From positions 1,240,001 to 1,304,000 of the forward strand of contig NZ_CP027783.1 in NCBI RefSeq assembly GCF_003795125.1: a DNA stretch of 64,000 bases. Direction: 5' to 3'. The translations under genes and the position numbers were made by a program. Position 1 is the stretch's first letter. Each line of letters begins with the position of its first letter. Under the pieces are notes generated by a model. The model ran no database searches and was not told the DNA's origin. It saw nothing but the letters and a program-made list of their open reading frames with translations. This document shows positions 55,888-64,000 of this stretch, in pieces. The DNA comes from Tetragenococcus osmophilus. Lineage in GTDB: Bacteria; Bacillota; Bacilli; Lactobacillales; Enterococcaceae.

Positions 55888-56106
55888 TTTAAGAGAGTCT
55901 CTATTTGGTGAGAAGAGATAATAGAATTATAGTGAAACACATCTTGGAGTCGTCTTTTTGAATGTAAAGTAGGAAAGTCCGGAGAGCCCGTTATAGCCAA
56001 AGTTATTGATTGATGACTTACTGAGTTTTATTCTGTGAGGAATAAATAAATAAAGGTGGAACCGCGTAATTGACGTCCTTTAGCCATTTGGCTAAAGGAC
56101 TTTTTT
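55888..56106 (+). promoter_or_regulatory. T-box riboswitch, complete unit (probable histidine specifier)
   Basis: Stem I landmarks are AGAGAG (55892-55897) and GGTGAGAAGAGATA. The context GTGAAA-CAC-ATCTTGGAG places CAC (His) at 55938-55940 as the likely specifier codon; that register is by analogy with other leaders. Stem III is TTTATTC/GAATAAA near 56028-56047. The T-box AGGTGGAACCGCG is at 56054-56066. The terminator is GTCCTTTAGCC/GGCTAAAGGAC (56075-56100) followed by six T. Uncharged tRNA should favour antitermination. Confidence 0.92.
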
Positions 56107-56121
56107 ATTTTTATTTTATTT

Positions 56122-56219
56122 TTCATCAGTAACTTATTGAGGTCTTTTTCGTAAGGAAAAGATAAATTGAGGTGGAACCACGTATTTTGCGTCCTCTGGG
56201 TAAAACCAGAGGCTATTTT
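56122..56219 (+). promoter_or_regulatory. second T-box 3' half (Stem III, T-box, terminator) without Stem I
   Basis: This is a diverged copy of the 3' half of the preceding T-box. The linker ACTTATTGAG matches ACTTACTGAG. Stem III is TCTTTTTC/GGAAAAGA (near 56139-56158). The T-box AGGTGGAACCACG is at 56170-56182. The terminator is CCTCTGG/CCAGAGG (56193-56212) with ATTTTTATTTT. Only about 15 AT-rich bases separate it from the first terminator, leaving no room for a second Stem I. Confidence 0.85.
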
Positions 56220-56239
56220 TATTTTAGAGGAGGATGTAT

Positions 56240-56881
56240 ATGGACTATTTGTTTTCTATTTTTCCGCAATTATTTACAGGAATGGAAGTCACTTTTCGGT
56301 TGTTCTTACTCACAATTATTGGATCGATCCCGATTGGAATTATTTTAGCCTTTGTATTATGTAGTCGTTCCAAAATTTTAAAATCAATCATCCAATTGTA
56401 TGTTTGGTTAATGCGCGGCACGCCGCTTTTATTACAATTGATTTTTGTTTTTTATGGGTTGCCATTAATAGGTATTGTTTTTGACCGCTTTGATGCTGCT
56501 TTGTTTGCTTTTGTTTTGAATTACGCAGCTTACTTTGCCGAAATCTTTCGTGGAGGTATTCAATCGATACCTAATGGACAGTATGAAGCAGCAAGAGTGT
56601 TACGTTTATCTTATGGACAAACTTTGCGCAAGATTATTATTCCTCAAGTGGTAAAAGTTACTTTACCAGCTGCAGGAAATGAAATTATTAATTTAGTAAA
56701 GGATACTTCTTTAGTTTATATCTTAGGCTTACAAGATGTGATGCGTATTGGAAAAGTCGCGATGGAACGAGACGTCTCATTAGTTCCACTGTTAGGCGTA
56801 GGAATCTTATATTTATTGATGACAGCTGTGTTTACTTTAATTCTACGAGGCCTAGAAAAACGTATGAATTATTATCGTTAG
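56240..56881 (+). CDS. amino-acid ABC transporter permease (HisM/GlnP type)
   Basis: This is a 213-residue membrane subunit of a polar amino-acid importer with about five hydrophobic segments. It has the EAA loop QYEAARVLRLSYGQTLRKII (about residues 115-134) that contacts the ATPase, and the family segment MRGTPLLLQLIFVFYGLP. The ATG at 56240 is chosen because GAGGAGG lies six bases upstream; an ATG at 56234 would touch that site. The two T-box modules upstream predict control by tRNA charging, most likely tRNA-His. ATPase and binding-protein genes follow. Confidence 0.93.
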   Translation: MDYLFSIFPQLFTGMEVTFRLFLLTIIGSIPIGIILAFVLCSRSKILKSIIQLYVWLMRGTPLLLQLIFVFYGLPLIGIVFDRFDAALFAFVLNYAAYFAEIFRGGIQSIPNGQYEAARVLRLSYGQTLRKIIIPQVVKVTLPAAGNEIINLVKDTSLVYILGLQDVMRIGKVAMERDVSLVPLLGVGILYLLMTAVFTLILRGLEKRMNYYR

Positions 56882-56891
56882 GAGGAAAATT

Positions 56892-57527
56892 ATGTTAGAA
56901 CTTAAAAATGTTAGTAAATCTTTTGGTTCTCAAGAAGTGATACGATCTTTAGATTTAACGATACCTGATGGCTCCATTTTGGCCATTGTTGGACCTTCCG
57001 GTGGTGGGAAAACTACTTTACTACGTGTATTAGCTGGTTTAGAAACGGTAGATGAGGGAGAATTTTTGTTAGACGGAGAAGAATTTAACCCAATTAGCTC
57101 AAAAAACCAAGAACAAGTCGTTGGCGTTGTATTTCAAGAATTTCAATTATTCCCTCACTTAAGTGTGTTTGAAAATATTGTATTAGCACCTCGATTAGCT
57201 TTAAAAGAAGAAAAAGAAACGTATACTAAAAAAGCAGAAGATATCTCCGCACGGTTAGGTCTAGATTCTTTATTACAACAATACCCTTATCAATTATCTG
57301 GTGGGCAAAAACAACGTGTAGCTATTGCTAGAGCAATGGCGATGGAACCCAAAGTGTTAGCTTATGATGAGCCTACAAGCGCCCTAGATCCAGCCTTACG
57401 TGAACATGTGGAACAAATTATCTTGGGGTTGAAACAACAAGGGGTTACGCAACTGGTAGTTACTCACGATATGGCTTTTGCAGAAAATATTGCAGATAAC
57501 TTACTAGAGGTGGCTGAAATCAAGTAG
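56892..57527 (+). CDS. amino-acid ABC transporter ATP-binding protein
   Basis: This is a 211-residue ATPase of the polar amino-acid uptake class. Walker A is VGPSGGGKTT (about residues 33-42), signature LSGGQKQRVAIARAM (about 134-148), Walker B VLAYDEPTSALDP and switch histidine VVTHDMAFA. It is a little shorter than the usual 240 residues at the C terminus. It starts ten bases after the permease stop with AGGAGG upstream, and the binding protein follows after ten bases. Confidence 0.94.
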   Translation: MLELKNVSKSFGSQEVIRSLDLTIPDGSILAIVGPSGGGKTTLLRVLAGLETVDEGEFLLDGEEFNPISSKNQEQVVGVVFQEFQLFPHLSVFENIVLAPRLALKEEKETYTKKAEDISARLGLDSLLQQYPYQLSGGQKQRVAIARAMAMEPKVLAYDEPTSALDPALREHVEQIILGLKQQGVTQLVVTHDMAFAENIADNLLEVAEIK

Positions 57528-57537
57528 GAGGTAGAAA

Positions 57538-58335
57538 ATGAAAAAAATAGAAGGACTAGCGCTTGTTTTGGCAAGTATCTTTATACTAGGAGCTTGTTCA
57601 GCAGGAGAAACTGAAGAAGCAGCCGAAAATGCAGATGTTGTGGTTGGCTTAGACGATACTTTTGTACCTATGGGCTTTCGCGATGACGATGGGAATTTAA
57701 CTGGTTTTGACATTGACTTAGCGACAGCGGTATTTGAGTTAAACGATACAGAAGTAGCCTTTCAGCCTATTGATTGGTCGATGAAAGAAACTGAATTAAA
57801 AAACGGCACGATTGATATGATTTGGAATGGCTATACACAAACGCCTGAACGAGAGGAAGATGTGGCCTTTTCCGAGTCTTATATGGGAAATACGCAATTA
57901 TTAGTTACTGCTAAAGATAGCCAAATTAATTCAACCGAGGAAATGGATGGAAAAGTATTAGGCGCACAAGAAGGATCTTCTGGTTATAATTCATTTACTC
58001 AAGAAACTGAGGTCTTAAAAGATCGTGTTCAAGGAGAGGATGCTACACTTTATGATAGCTTCAATGAAGCTTTTATTGATCTGGAAAATGGCCGAATTGA
58101 CGGACTTTTGATTGATAGAGTTTATGCTGAATATTATTTGCGACAAAATGATCAAACCGATGATTTTAATTTAGTCGAAACGCCATTTGAAGAAGAAGAC
58201 TTCGCGGTTGGCGTTCGAAAAGATGACGAAGAACTATTACAAGAAATTAATGATGGCATTAACGAACTACAAGAAAATGGGGAGTTAGCAGAAATCTCGG
58301 AAAAATGGTTTGGTGAAGATGTCTCATCTGATTGA
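57538..58335 (+). CDS. amino-acid ABC transporter substrate-binding lipoprotein
   Basis: This is a 265-residue extracellular lipoprotein. The signal peptide ends in the lipobox LGAC (cysteine about residue 20), followed by an acidic linker. The bilobed SBP_bac_3 fold shows VVVGLDDTFVPMGFRDDDGN at the ligand site, FDIDLATAVFE, the hinge QPIDWSMKETELKNGTIDM and VGVRKDDEEL. It is strikingly rich in Asp and Glu. The T-box suggests histidine, but ligand residues cannot confirm this by eye. Confidence 0.93.
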   Translation: MKKIEGLALVLASIFILGACSAGETEEAAENADVVVGLDDTFVPMGFRDDDGNLTGFDIDLATAVFELNDTEVAFQPIDWSMKETELKNGTIDMIWNGYTQTPEREEDVAFSESYMGNTQLLVTAKDSQINSTEEMDGKVLGAQEGSSGYNSFTQETEVLKDRVQGEDATLYDSFNEAFIDLENGRIDGLLIDRVYAEYYLRQNDQTDDFNLVETPFEEEDFAVGVRKDDEELLQEINDGINELQENGELAEISEKWFGEDVSSD

Positions 58336-58350
58336 GAAAAATTTAAAGAA

Positions 58351-58386
58351 AGTAGGGAAGAAACTTTTGTTCCCTTCTTTTTTTTT
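58351..58386 (+). terminator. terminator of the amino-acid transporter operon
   Basis: AGGGAA pairs with TTCCCT, extended by weaker pairs, followed by a run of T. The T-run merges with the promoter region of ftsK. Confidence 0.75.
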
Positions 58387-58418
58387 GTATAATGAATGAG
58401 AATGAAAAGAGGGATGAC

Positions 58419-60845
58419 ATGGCACAAAAAAAGAAACGTACCAAAAAACGTAAAACAAAAAAACAAATACGCCAACAAGAAAAATTAACGTTAATTTCCT
58501 TTGGTTTTTTATTTATATTATTTGCTATTTTTGCGTTATTTCAATTAGGCTTTTTAGGAACATTAATTGCTAATGGTTTTCGTATTATTGGTGGTAATAC
58601 ATATCCTGTTCTTTGTGTCTTGTTAGCCATGTATGGATTATGGGTTATGATAAAAAATAACGAGGGAAAAACGAAGATAACCTATGGAAGTAAATTCGTT
58701 GGAGTTCTCTTAATTTATTTAGGAATACTGATTTTTTTCCATGCCCAATTATTTGGTAGAATTCAAACAGATCAACCGCAAATTCTGTCTACTACTTGGC
58801 AAATTTTATTAGGGGATATCCAACGAGCTCAAGTAAGCGCCAATGTTGGAGGCGGTATGTTAGGAGCGTTACTTTATCAAGCGACTTACTTCCTCGTTTC
58901 TAAGATTGGAAGCTATGTGTTTGCTGTTTTGTTCATTATTTTGGGTGGTTACTTTATTAGCCCGATGGATAGTCAGCAATTATTGGAACTTTTGCATGGG
59001 ATAAAAGAAAAAATCCAAAAATTGATTGCTGGTAATCCAGAAAAGAAAGATCAAAAACAAGAAAATAAAGAAGCTAGGAAACAAGCAAGGAAAGAAAAGA
59101 AAGAACAAAAGCAAGCGCAGGAACGAGAAGCTGCTTTACAACAAGTAAAGGAACAAGAAAAGAATCAAGTTCGTTCATTGTCTGCTGCTGAAAAATTAGC
59201 TCAAGAGCAAAAAGCTGACGCTAGTGGTGAGGCAGAACAGTTAAGTTTTGTGCCTATTGATAGCTACCAACAAAGTCAATCGACTAGCCAAAAAGCTGAA
59301 AATCCTTCTGAAGAAAAAAACTCAACAGAAGAAGCAACAGATGATGGGAAGCCACTTGAATTTGAAATCTCTCAAGAAGTAGAAGATGAAGACTATGAAT
59401 TGCCGCCAACTAGTCTTTTGTCAGAGCCTAAAGCTACGGATCAAAGTGGAGAGTATAAAAAAATCGAGAATAATATCACGATTTTAGAAAAAACGTTCAA
59501 AAGTTTTAGTGTGAATGCTAAGGTAGTTAAAGCTAGCTTAGGGCCTTCGGTCACCAAATTCGAAATTGAACCTGCTATAGGAGTTAAAGTGAGTAAGATT
59601 GTTAATCTCTCAGATGATATTGCTTTAGCTCTTGCAGCTAAGGATATTCGGATGGAAGCTCCAATACCGGGGAAATCGCTAATTGGTATTGAGGTCCCTA
59701 ATGAAACAGTAAGTACAGTTGCTTTTAAAGAAATGGTTGAAGAAGCTCCTTCCCATTCTGACCGCTTATTAGAAGTGCCTTTGGGAAGAGATATCTCTGG
59801 GAAAATACAAACGGTTGATTTGACGGAGATGCCCCATTTGTTAGTCGCAGGTTCGACAGGGAGTGGGAAATCTGTGTCCATTAATGGTGTTATTACTAGT
59901 ATTTTAATGCAAGCTAAGCCTCATGAAGTCAAACTTATGATGGTGGACCCTAAGATGGTGGAACTAAATGTATATAACGGGATTCCCCATCTTTTGACTC
60001 CAGTCGTAACAAATCCGAAAAAAGCTGCGCAAGCTTTACAAAAAGTAGTGAAAGAAATGGAAGAACGTTACGAAAAATTTGCTGCAACAGGCGTTCGTAA
60101 TATTACCGGTTATAATGAAATGATCAAGCAAAGAAATCAAACCGAAGGACAAAATTACCCGACAATGCCGTTTATCGTAGTGATAGTAGATGAATTGGCT
60201 GATTTGATGATGGTAGCTAGTAATGAAGTGGAAGATGCTATTACTCGTTTGGCACAAATGGCACGTGCAGCTGGTATCCATATGATTTTAGCTACACAAC
60301 GGCCAAGTGTTGATGTTATTACGGGGATTATTAAAGCCAATGTTCCTTCTCGAGTGGCTTTTGCGGTGTCTAGTGGTACAGACTCGCGTACAATTATTGA
60401 TTCCAATGGCGCAGAAAAGTTACTAGGACGAGGCGATATGTTGTTTCTACCCATGGGAGAAAATAAAGGGATCCGTGTGCAAGGGGCTTTTATTTCAGAC
60501 CATGAAGTAGAAGAAGTCGTTAAATTTGTTACGGAACAGCAAAGTGCTAATTACGAAGAAAAAATGATGGTAACAGATGAAGAAGTTGCTAACGATAAAA
60601 AAGAAGAATCTGAAGACGACTTATACGATGAAGCCAGAGAATTGGTAGTTGAAATGCAAACAGCGAGTGTTTCTTTATTACAAAGACGTTTTCGCATTGG
60701 CTATAATCGAGCCGCTCGTTTAGTGGATGAATTAGAAGCTAATCATGTTGTAGGTGTTTCAGAAGGAAGCAAACCGCGAAAAGTTTTAGTAGAGAAAACG
60801 GAAGCTCCTACTGATGAAAATGGACAAGACACTTCTATAGAATAA
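58419..60845 (+). CDS. ftsK: DNA translocase FtsK/SpoIIIE
   Basis: This septal ATPase pumps chromosomal DNA during division. The 808-residue product has a very basic N terminus, four hydrophobic segments (about residues 23-185), a Q/K/E-rich linker (about 210-330), the alpha-beta-gamma motor with Walker [12 protein letters not shown] (about 474-484) and Walker [11 protein letters not shown], and a C-terminal winged-helix gamma domain. The gamma domain includes [20 protein letters not shown]. The ATG at 58419 has GAGGG upstream; earlier in-frame ATGs overlap the TATAAT box at 58388-58393. Confidence 0.94.
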   Translation: MAQKKKRTKKRKTKKQIRQQEKLTLISFGFLFILFAIFALFQLGFLGTLIANGFRIIGGNTYPVLCVLLAMYGLWVMIKNNEGKTKITYGSKFVGVLLIYLGILIFFHAQLFGRIQTDQPQILSTTWQILLGDIQRAQVSANVGGGMLGALLYQATYFLVSKIGSYVFAVLFIILGGYFISPMDSQQLLELLHGIKEKIQKLIAGNPEKKDQKQENKEARKQARKEKKEQKQAQEREAALQQVKEQEKNQVRSLSAAEKLAQEQKADASGEAEQLSFVPIDSYQQSQSTSQKAENPSEEKNSTEEATDDGKPLEFEISQEVEDEDYELPPTSLLSEPKATDQSGEYKKIENNITILEKTFKSFSVNAKVVKASLGPSVTKFEIEPAIGVKVSKIVNLSDDIALALAAKDIRMEAPIPGKSLIGIEVPNETVSTVAFKEMVEEAPSHSDRLLEVPLGRDISGKIQTVDLTEMPHLLVAGSTGSGKSVSINGVITSILMQAKPHEVKLMMVDPKMVELNVYNGIPHLLTPVVTNPKKAAQALQKVVKEMEERYEKFAATGVRNITGYNEMIKQRNQTEGQNYPTMPFIVVIVDELADLMMVASNEVEDAITRLAQMARAAGIHMILATQRPSVDVITGIIKANVPSRVAFAVSSGTDSRTIIDSNGAEKLLGRGDMLFLPMGENKGIRVQGAFISDHEVEEVVKFVTEQQSANYEEKMMVTDEEVANDKKEESEDDLYDEARELVVEMQTASVSLLQRRFRIGYNRAARLVDELEANHVVGVSEGSKPRKVLVEKTEAPTDENGQDTSIE

Positions 60846-60891
60846 GCTTTGTAAAAAAAAGAGACAAACTCTAAAGATAAGCAAATTATAT

Positions 60892-60936
60892 AGCCAAACG
60901 ATTTCTTAAGAAAAATAGAAATTGTTTGGCTTTTTT
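60892..60936 (+). terminator. terminator of ftsK
   Basis: AGCCAAACGATTTCT pairs with AGAAATTGTTTGGCT (one wobble), followed by TTTTTT. Confidence 0.92.
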
Positions 60937-60965
60937 ATCGAAACATTTATTTTACAGCGTTTTTG

Positions 60966-60994
60966 TTGACAGATATAAGGAAAAAAGCTATGCT
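60966..60994 (+). promoter_or_regulatory. promoter of the gamma-glutamyl hydrolase-like gene
   Basis: TTGACA (60966-60971), a 17-base spacer and TATGCT (60989-60994), 30 bases before the start codon. Confidence 0.75.
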
Positions 60995-61023
60995 TTAACA
61001 AATAAAATGCAAGGAGAATGTAT

Positions 61024-61731
61024 ATGAAACCACAACTCATTGGAGTTGCCGCAAACGAAGCGCTGGATCCAGGAGAAACAATGCATCACTTGCCAATTAG
61101 TTATACTCCTGATGGTTATGTAAAAGCGATCCAAAAAGCAGGTGGATTGCCCTTTGTTTTACCTATCGGGACGCCAGAACAAGCTAAAGAATATGTTACG
61201 CGCATTGATAAATTAATTTTAGCAGGCGGGCAAGATGTTTCACCCAAATTTTATAAACAACAAGCGACAGTCCAAGGACACTATTCTGAGGCACGTGATC
61301 GTTTTGAATTAGCGCTTTTAGATGAAGCCTTATTACAACAAAAACCAGTTTTTGCGGTTTGTCGTGGAATGCAATTAATGAACGTTTTTTTCGGAGGAGA
61401 TCTAAGACAAGAATTACAGTCTTTTACTGATATTTTACATATGCAAGAACCTATACCTAGGGAGCAGCCTACCCATGAATTAATTACCAAAAATGATAGT
61501 TTTTTATACCAAATTTATGGATATAGAGCACATGTCAATTCGTTTCATAATCAAGCATTAAATCAAGTATCAAGTCATTTGTACGAAACGGCCTTTTGCC
61601 CAGATGGTGTTATTGAAGCTGTAGAAAACCAAGAAAGACATTTATTAGGTGTTCAATGGCATCCTGATTTTGCTTATGCGGCTCAACCTAATGAGATGGC
61701 AGTTTTTGATTACGTAGTAAAAAAATTATAA
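61024..61731 (+). CDS. gamma-glutamyl-gamma-aminobutyrate hydrolase family protein (PuuD-like)
   Basis: This is a class-I-glutamine-amidotransferase-like hydrolase of 235 residues that cleaves gamma-glutamyl bonds. The nucleophile cysteine is in FAVCRGMQLMNVFFGG (about residue 116) and the histidine in VQWHPDF. The oxyanion and entrance region LILAGGQDVSPKFY is typical of the peptidase C26 family. The ATG at 61024 has AAGGAG seven bases upstream; an ATG at 61018 is too close to it. No putrescine-pathway genes are nearby, so the substrate is uncertain. Confidence 0.9.
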   Translation: MKPQLIGVAANEALDPGETMHHLPISYTPDGYVKAIQKAGGLPFVLPIGTPEQAKEYVTRIDKLILAGGQDVSPKFYKQQATVQGHYSEARDRFELALLDEALLQQKPVFAVCRGMQLMNVFFGGDLRQELQSFTDILHMQEPIPREQPTHELITKNDSFLYQIYGYRAHVNSFHNQALNQVSSHLYETAFCPDGVIEAVENQERHLLGVQWHPDFAYAAQPNEMAVFDYVVKKL

Positions 61732-61741
61732 AGTCGTTAAT

Positions 61742-61770
61742 CCCAGATACTAAAATATCTGGGGTTTTTT
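61742..61770 (+). terminator. terminator of the gamma-glutamyl hydrolase gene
   Basis: CCCAGATA (61742-61749) pairs with TATCTGGG (61756-61763), followed by GTTTTTT. Confidence 0.9.
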
Positions 61771-61842
61771 AGTAGAAAAAACGAATAAACCTTAATTTCC
61801 TAACATTCAATCATTTCTTCTTACTTTATTTACAATTTTCTC

Positions 61843-61871
61843 TTGATTTTTTAATAATTAATAATTACAAT
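61843..61871 (+). promoter_or_regulatory. promoter of the oligopeptide-binding protein gene
   Basis: TTGATT (61843-61848), a 17-base spacer and TACAAT (61866-61871). The leader is about 60 bases and AT-rich. Confidence 0.55.
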
Positions 61872-61934
61872 CTTATATAACTTCAGAAAAAGATGATAAT
61901 TCTGAAAATTCTAAATCAAAAAGGGGCAAATGAT

Positions 61935-63599
61935 GTGAAAAAGAAATATATTTATAGTTTATTTGCGGTGTGTTCCTTGGTACTTGCTGGTTGTACGACT
62001 GGCTCCACTCAAGACTCAGGTGAAAGTGAGGGAGGAGAAGGCGCTTCTGGTACTTCTGGAAACGAATATACCTTTATTGAAAGACAAGAAATGCCAACAG
62101 CGGATATATCTCAAGCAACAGATACCGTTAGTTTTTCTGCATTAAATAATATCTACGAAGGAATCTATCGTTTAGACGAAAATGATGAGCCTCAACCTGC
62201 CGGGGCAGCTGAAGAAGCAGAAGTTTCCGAAGATGGACTAACTTATAATATTCAATTACGTGAAGATGCGACTTGGTCAAATGGGGATCCAGTTACAGCA
62301 GATGATTATGTTTATGGTTGGCAACGAACTGTAGATCCAGAAACGGCTTCAGAATTTGCTTATATGTTTGAACCGGTTGAAAATGCAACCGATGTAAACA
62401 ATGGGGATGCCGATCTTGATGAATTAGGAATTGAAGCGGTTAACGATCATGAATTAGAAATTACATTAGAACAACCGACAGAATATTTTGATAGTTTGTT
62501 AGCATTCCCATCGTTCTTCCCGCAAAATCAAGAAGTCGTAGAAGAAAACGGCGATGATTATGCTCAAACAAGTGAAAATATGGTATACAATGGCCCGTTT
62601 GTCTTGGCTGATTTTGACGGCCCTGGTTCAGATACCGAGTGGGCGTACGATAAAAATGAAGACTACTGGGATGCAGACAATGTTTCCTTAGATCGTGTAA
62701 ATGTCAATGTGGTTAAAGAAGCATCAACGGCTTTGAATTTATTCCAAGACGGTCAAGCAGATGAAATTACATTAAGTGGTGAATTAGCACAGCAAATGGC
62801 TAATGACCCAGATTATCTCACGGTTCCTCAGGCATCTACTTTTTATATGGAGATGAATCAAGACGATGAAGATTCACCATTTAACAATGAAAACTTCCGT
62901 AAAGCCATCTCTTATGCGATTGATCGTGAATCTTTAGTTAATTCAATTTTGGCTGATGGATCGATTGAACCTTCTGGCTTAGTTCCAAGTGATATGAGTG
63001 AAAACCCGGAAACGGGCGATGATTTCACTGAAGATGCTGGTAGCCAGATAGAGTATGATCCAGAACAAGCACAAGAATATTGGGAACAGGCTCAAGAGGA
63101 ACTAGGAGAAGAAGTGGAAGTAGATATCTTAGCAGATGATACAGATGGTTCTCGTCGAGCTCAAGAATTTCTACAAGAGACGATTCAAGATAACTTGGAT
63201 GGTGTAACTGTTACGTTAAGTCCGGTACCTTTCTCGGTTCGCTTAGACCGTTCAACTTCTGGTGATTTTGATATGGCCCTAAGTGGTTGGGGAGCTGATT
63301 ATTCTGATCCAAGTAGTTTCCTTGATCTATTCCAAACAGATGGGTCAAATAACCATGGGAACTATAGTAGTGAAGAATACGACCAACAAATCGAAGAAGC
63401 AACGGGTGAAAATGCGAACGATCCGGAAGCGCGTTGGAACAACTATGTAGAAGCTGAAAATATTATCATGGATGAACAAGGCGTCGTTCCATTGTATCAA
63501 AATGCTGAAGCTCATCTAAGAGCAGATAGAGTAAACGGGGTTGTTTCTCATGCTGCGGGCGCACAGTATGATTTTAAGTGGGTAACAGTAGACGAATAA
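61935..63599 (+). CDS. oppA: oligopeptide ABC transporter substrate-binding lipoprotein (OppA family)
   Basis: This extracellular peptide-binding lipoprotein is 554 residues. The signal peptide ends with LVLAGC (cysteine about residue 20), then a Gly/Ser/Glu linker. SBP_bac_5 landmarks are LNNIYEGIYRLDENDEPQPA, YNIQLREDATWSNGDPVTAD, FRKAISYAIDRESLVN and LSGWGADYSDPSSFLDLF. The GTG at 61935 is preferred because GGGG lies upstream and it gives the proper KKKYIY signal start; the longer frame lacks one. It is extremely acidic. No opp permease or ATPase genes are adjacent, so it is probably an orphan or additional receptor. Confidence 0.93.
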   Translation: MKKKYIYSLFAVCSLVLAGCTTGSTQDSGESEGGEGASGTSGNEYTFIERQEMPTADISQATDTVSFSALNNIYEGIYRLDENDEPQPAGAAEEAEVSEDGLTYNIQLREDATWSNGDPVTADDYVYGWQRTVDPETASEFAYMFEPVENATDVNNGDADLDELGIEAVNDHELEITLEQPTEYFDSLLAFPSFFPQNQEVVEENGDDYAQTSENMVYNGPFVLADFDGPGSDTEWAYDKNEDYWDADNVSLDRVNVNVVKEASTALNLFQDGQADEITLSGELAQQMANDPDYLTVPQASTFYMEMNQDDEDSPFNNENFRKAISYAIDRESLVNSILADGSIEPSGLVPSDMSENPETGDDFTEDAGSQIEYDPEQAQEYWEQAQEELGEEVEVDILADDTDGSRRAQEFLQETIQDNLDGVTVTLSPVPFSVRLDRSTSGDFDMALSGWGADYSDPSSFLDLFQTDGSNNHGNYSSEEYDQQIEEATGENANDPEARWNNYVEAENIIMDEQGVVPLYQNAEAHLRADRVNGVVSHAAGAQYDFKWVTVDE

Positions 63600-63625
63600 T
63601 TTTTATGGCGATTTTATGATAAAAT

Positions 63626-63667
63626 AGACTGAGACAATAGCTGCTAAATAGCAGTGTCTCAGTCTTT
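63626..63667. terminator. bidirectional terminator after oppA
   Basis: AGACTGAGACA pairs with TGTCTCAGTCT, enclosing a second hairpin CTGCT/AGCAG. T-runs are short on both sides. Confidence 0.8.
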
Positions 63668-63672
63668 ACTAC

Positions 63673-64000
63673 TTAAAAAGCTGCTAACAATAACGCTAGC
63701 AAGCTTAATAAAAATAATATTCCTGCAGGTTCCAGCCAAAAACGAAAGCTAGTACGGCCGACTTCTGACAATTTCATACTTTCTTTTTTTGTTTTTTTAT
63801 TTCTTTTCTTGAAAGCTCGTTGAAAATTATCGAAAAATCCGGAAGAAAAGACCCAAAGAAATCCGCCAATAATTAGAAAAAACAAGGTGAATAGAAATAA
63901 ATTATTGGACAAAACAGTAAAGGAAAATTCGTTTTGAATGATTGTAAGTAATAGGCTGACTAACAGACTGGCTAGGCTGATAATCCAAGAACTTTTTTTT
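63673..64000 (-). CDS. DUF3899-type small membrane protein, cut by the window edge
   Basis: Read leftward, the frame is open from the window edge (KKSSWIISLASLLVSLLLTI) to a stop at 63673, giving about 108 residues without the start. Hydrophobic segments lie near residues 4-20, 36-54 and 88-107, with a basic loop KKRNKKTKKESMKL in the middle. The size and pattern resemble DUF3899 proteins of Enterococcaceae; the function is unknown. A TTG at 63912 is not needed as a start because the frame continues upstream with good hydrophobic sequence. Confidence 0.75.
   Translation of the reverse strand, partial: KKSSWIISLASLLVSLLLTIIQNEFSFTVLSNNLFLFTLFFLIIGGFLWVFSSGFFDNFQRAFKKRNKKTKKESMKLSEVGRTSFRFWLEPAGILFLLSLLALLLAAF

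Overview
The window is chromosomal DNA of a low-GC Gram-positive lactic acid bacterium of the Enterococcaceae. Gene content and order (ecsAB, phosphotransferase, trmB; prmA, rsmE, relA, dtd; nifS, DUF1831, mnmA; DUF1033, topB; msmX) are of Enterococcus/Tetragenococcus type. The strongly acidic exported lipoproteins suggest a halotolerant member such as Tetragenococcus; that genus call is inference. Most of the sequence is ordinary housekeeping and sugar or amino-acid metabolism. There are no tRNA, rRNA or CRISPR loci and no prophage.

Layout. 1-3.1 kb: end of ecsA, ecsB, a kinase-like phosphotransferase and trmB. 3.1-9.2 kb, minus strand: a beta-glucoside operon (GH1 phospho-beta-glucosidase, PTS IIB, IIA, an unknown membrane protein, IIC) and its PRD activator. 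9.5-18.8 kb: an XRE regulator, two aldo/keto reductases, the first group II intron, a LOG-family gene with an unknown partner, a MazG-type gene broken by a nonsense codon, a HAD phosphatase and an ABC exporter. 18.8-27.5 kb: uspA, psiE-like, a probable 6S RNA, rarA, a 3-methyladenine glycosylase, prmA, rsmE, relA and dtd. 27.6-29.4 kb: the second intron copy. 29.5-50.9 kb: pckA, XRE plus P-type ATPase, phosphohexomutase, amino-acid permease, telA/xpaC, nudF, mtnN, pepO, a prs paralogue, nifS-DUF1831-mnmA, DUF1033-topB and yccF. 51-54.7 kb: an IS1634-family element beside the sugar-transport ATPase gene msmX. 54.8-58.3 kb: a PucR-type regulator and a T-box-controlled amino-acid ABC transporter. 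58.4-64 kb: ftsK, a class-I-amidotransferase-like hydrolase, oppA and a DUF3899 protein cut by the window edge.

Four things stand out. (1) The IS1634-family element is flanked by an exact 594-bp direct repeat. The repeat has the geometry of a giant target-site duplication, so msmX was regenerated intact beside its own truncated copy. (2) The T-box leader of the amino-acid transporter carries a second, diverged copy of its 3' half (Stem III, T-box and terminator) without a second Stem I. The first specifier reads most naturally as CAC (histidine). (3) Two group II introns, differing at one base, sit directly behind intrinsic terminators, as class C introns do, and form 1.8-kb direct repeats around 16.8 kb of important genes. 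(4) relA has a leader with terminator-like hairpins between its promoter and its ribosome-binding site, preceded by tandem 41-bp hairpin repeats.

Catabolite control is visible: cre-like sites overlap the promoters of the beta-glucoside operon, pckA and msmX.
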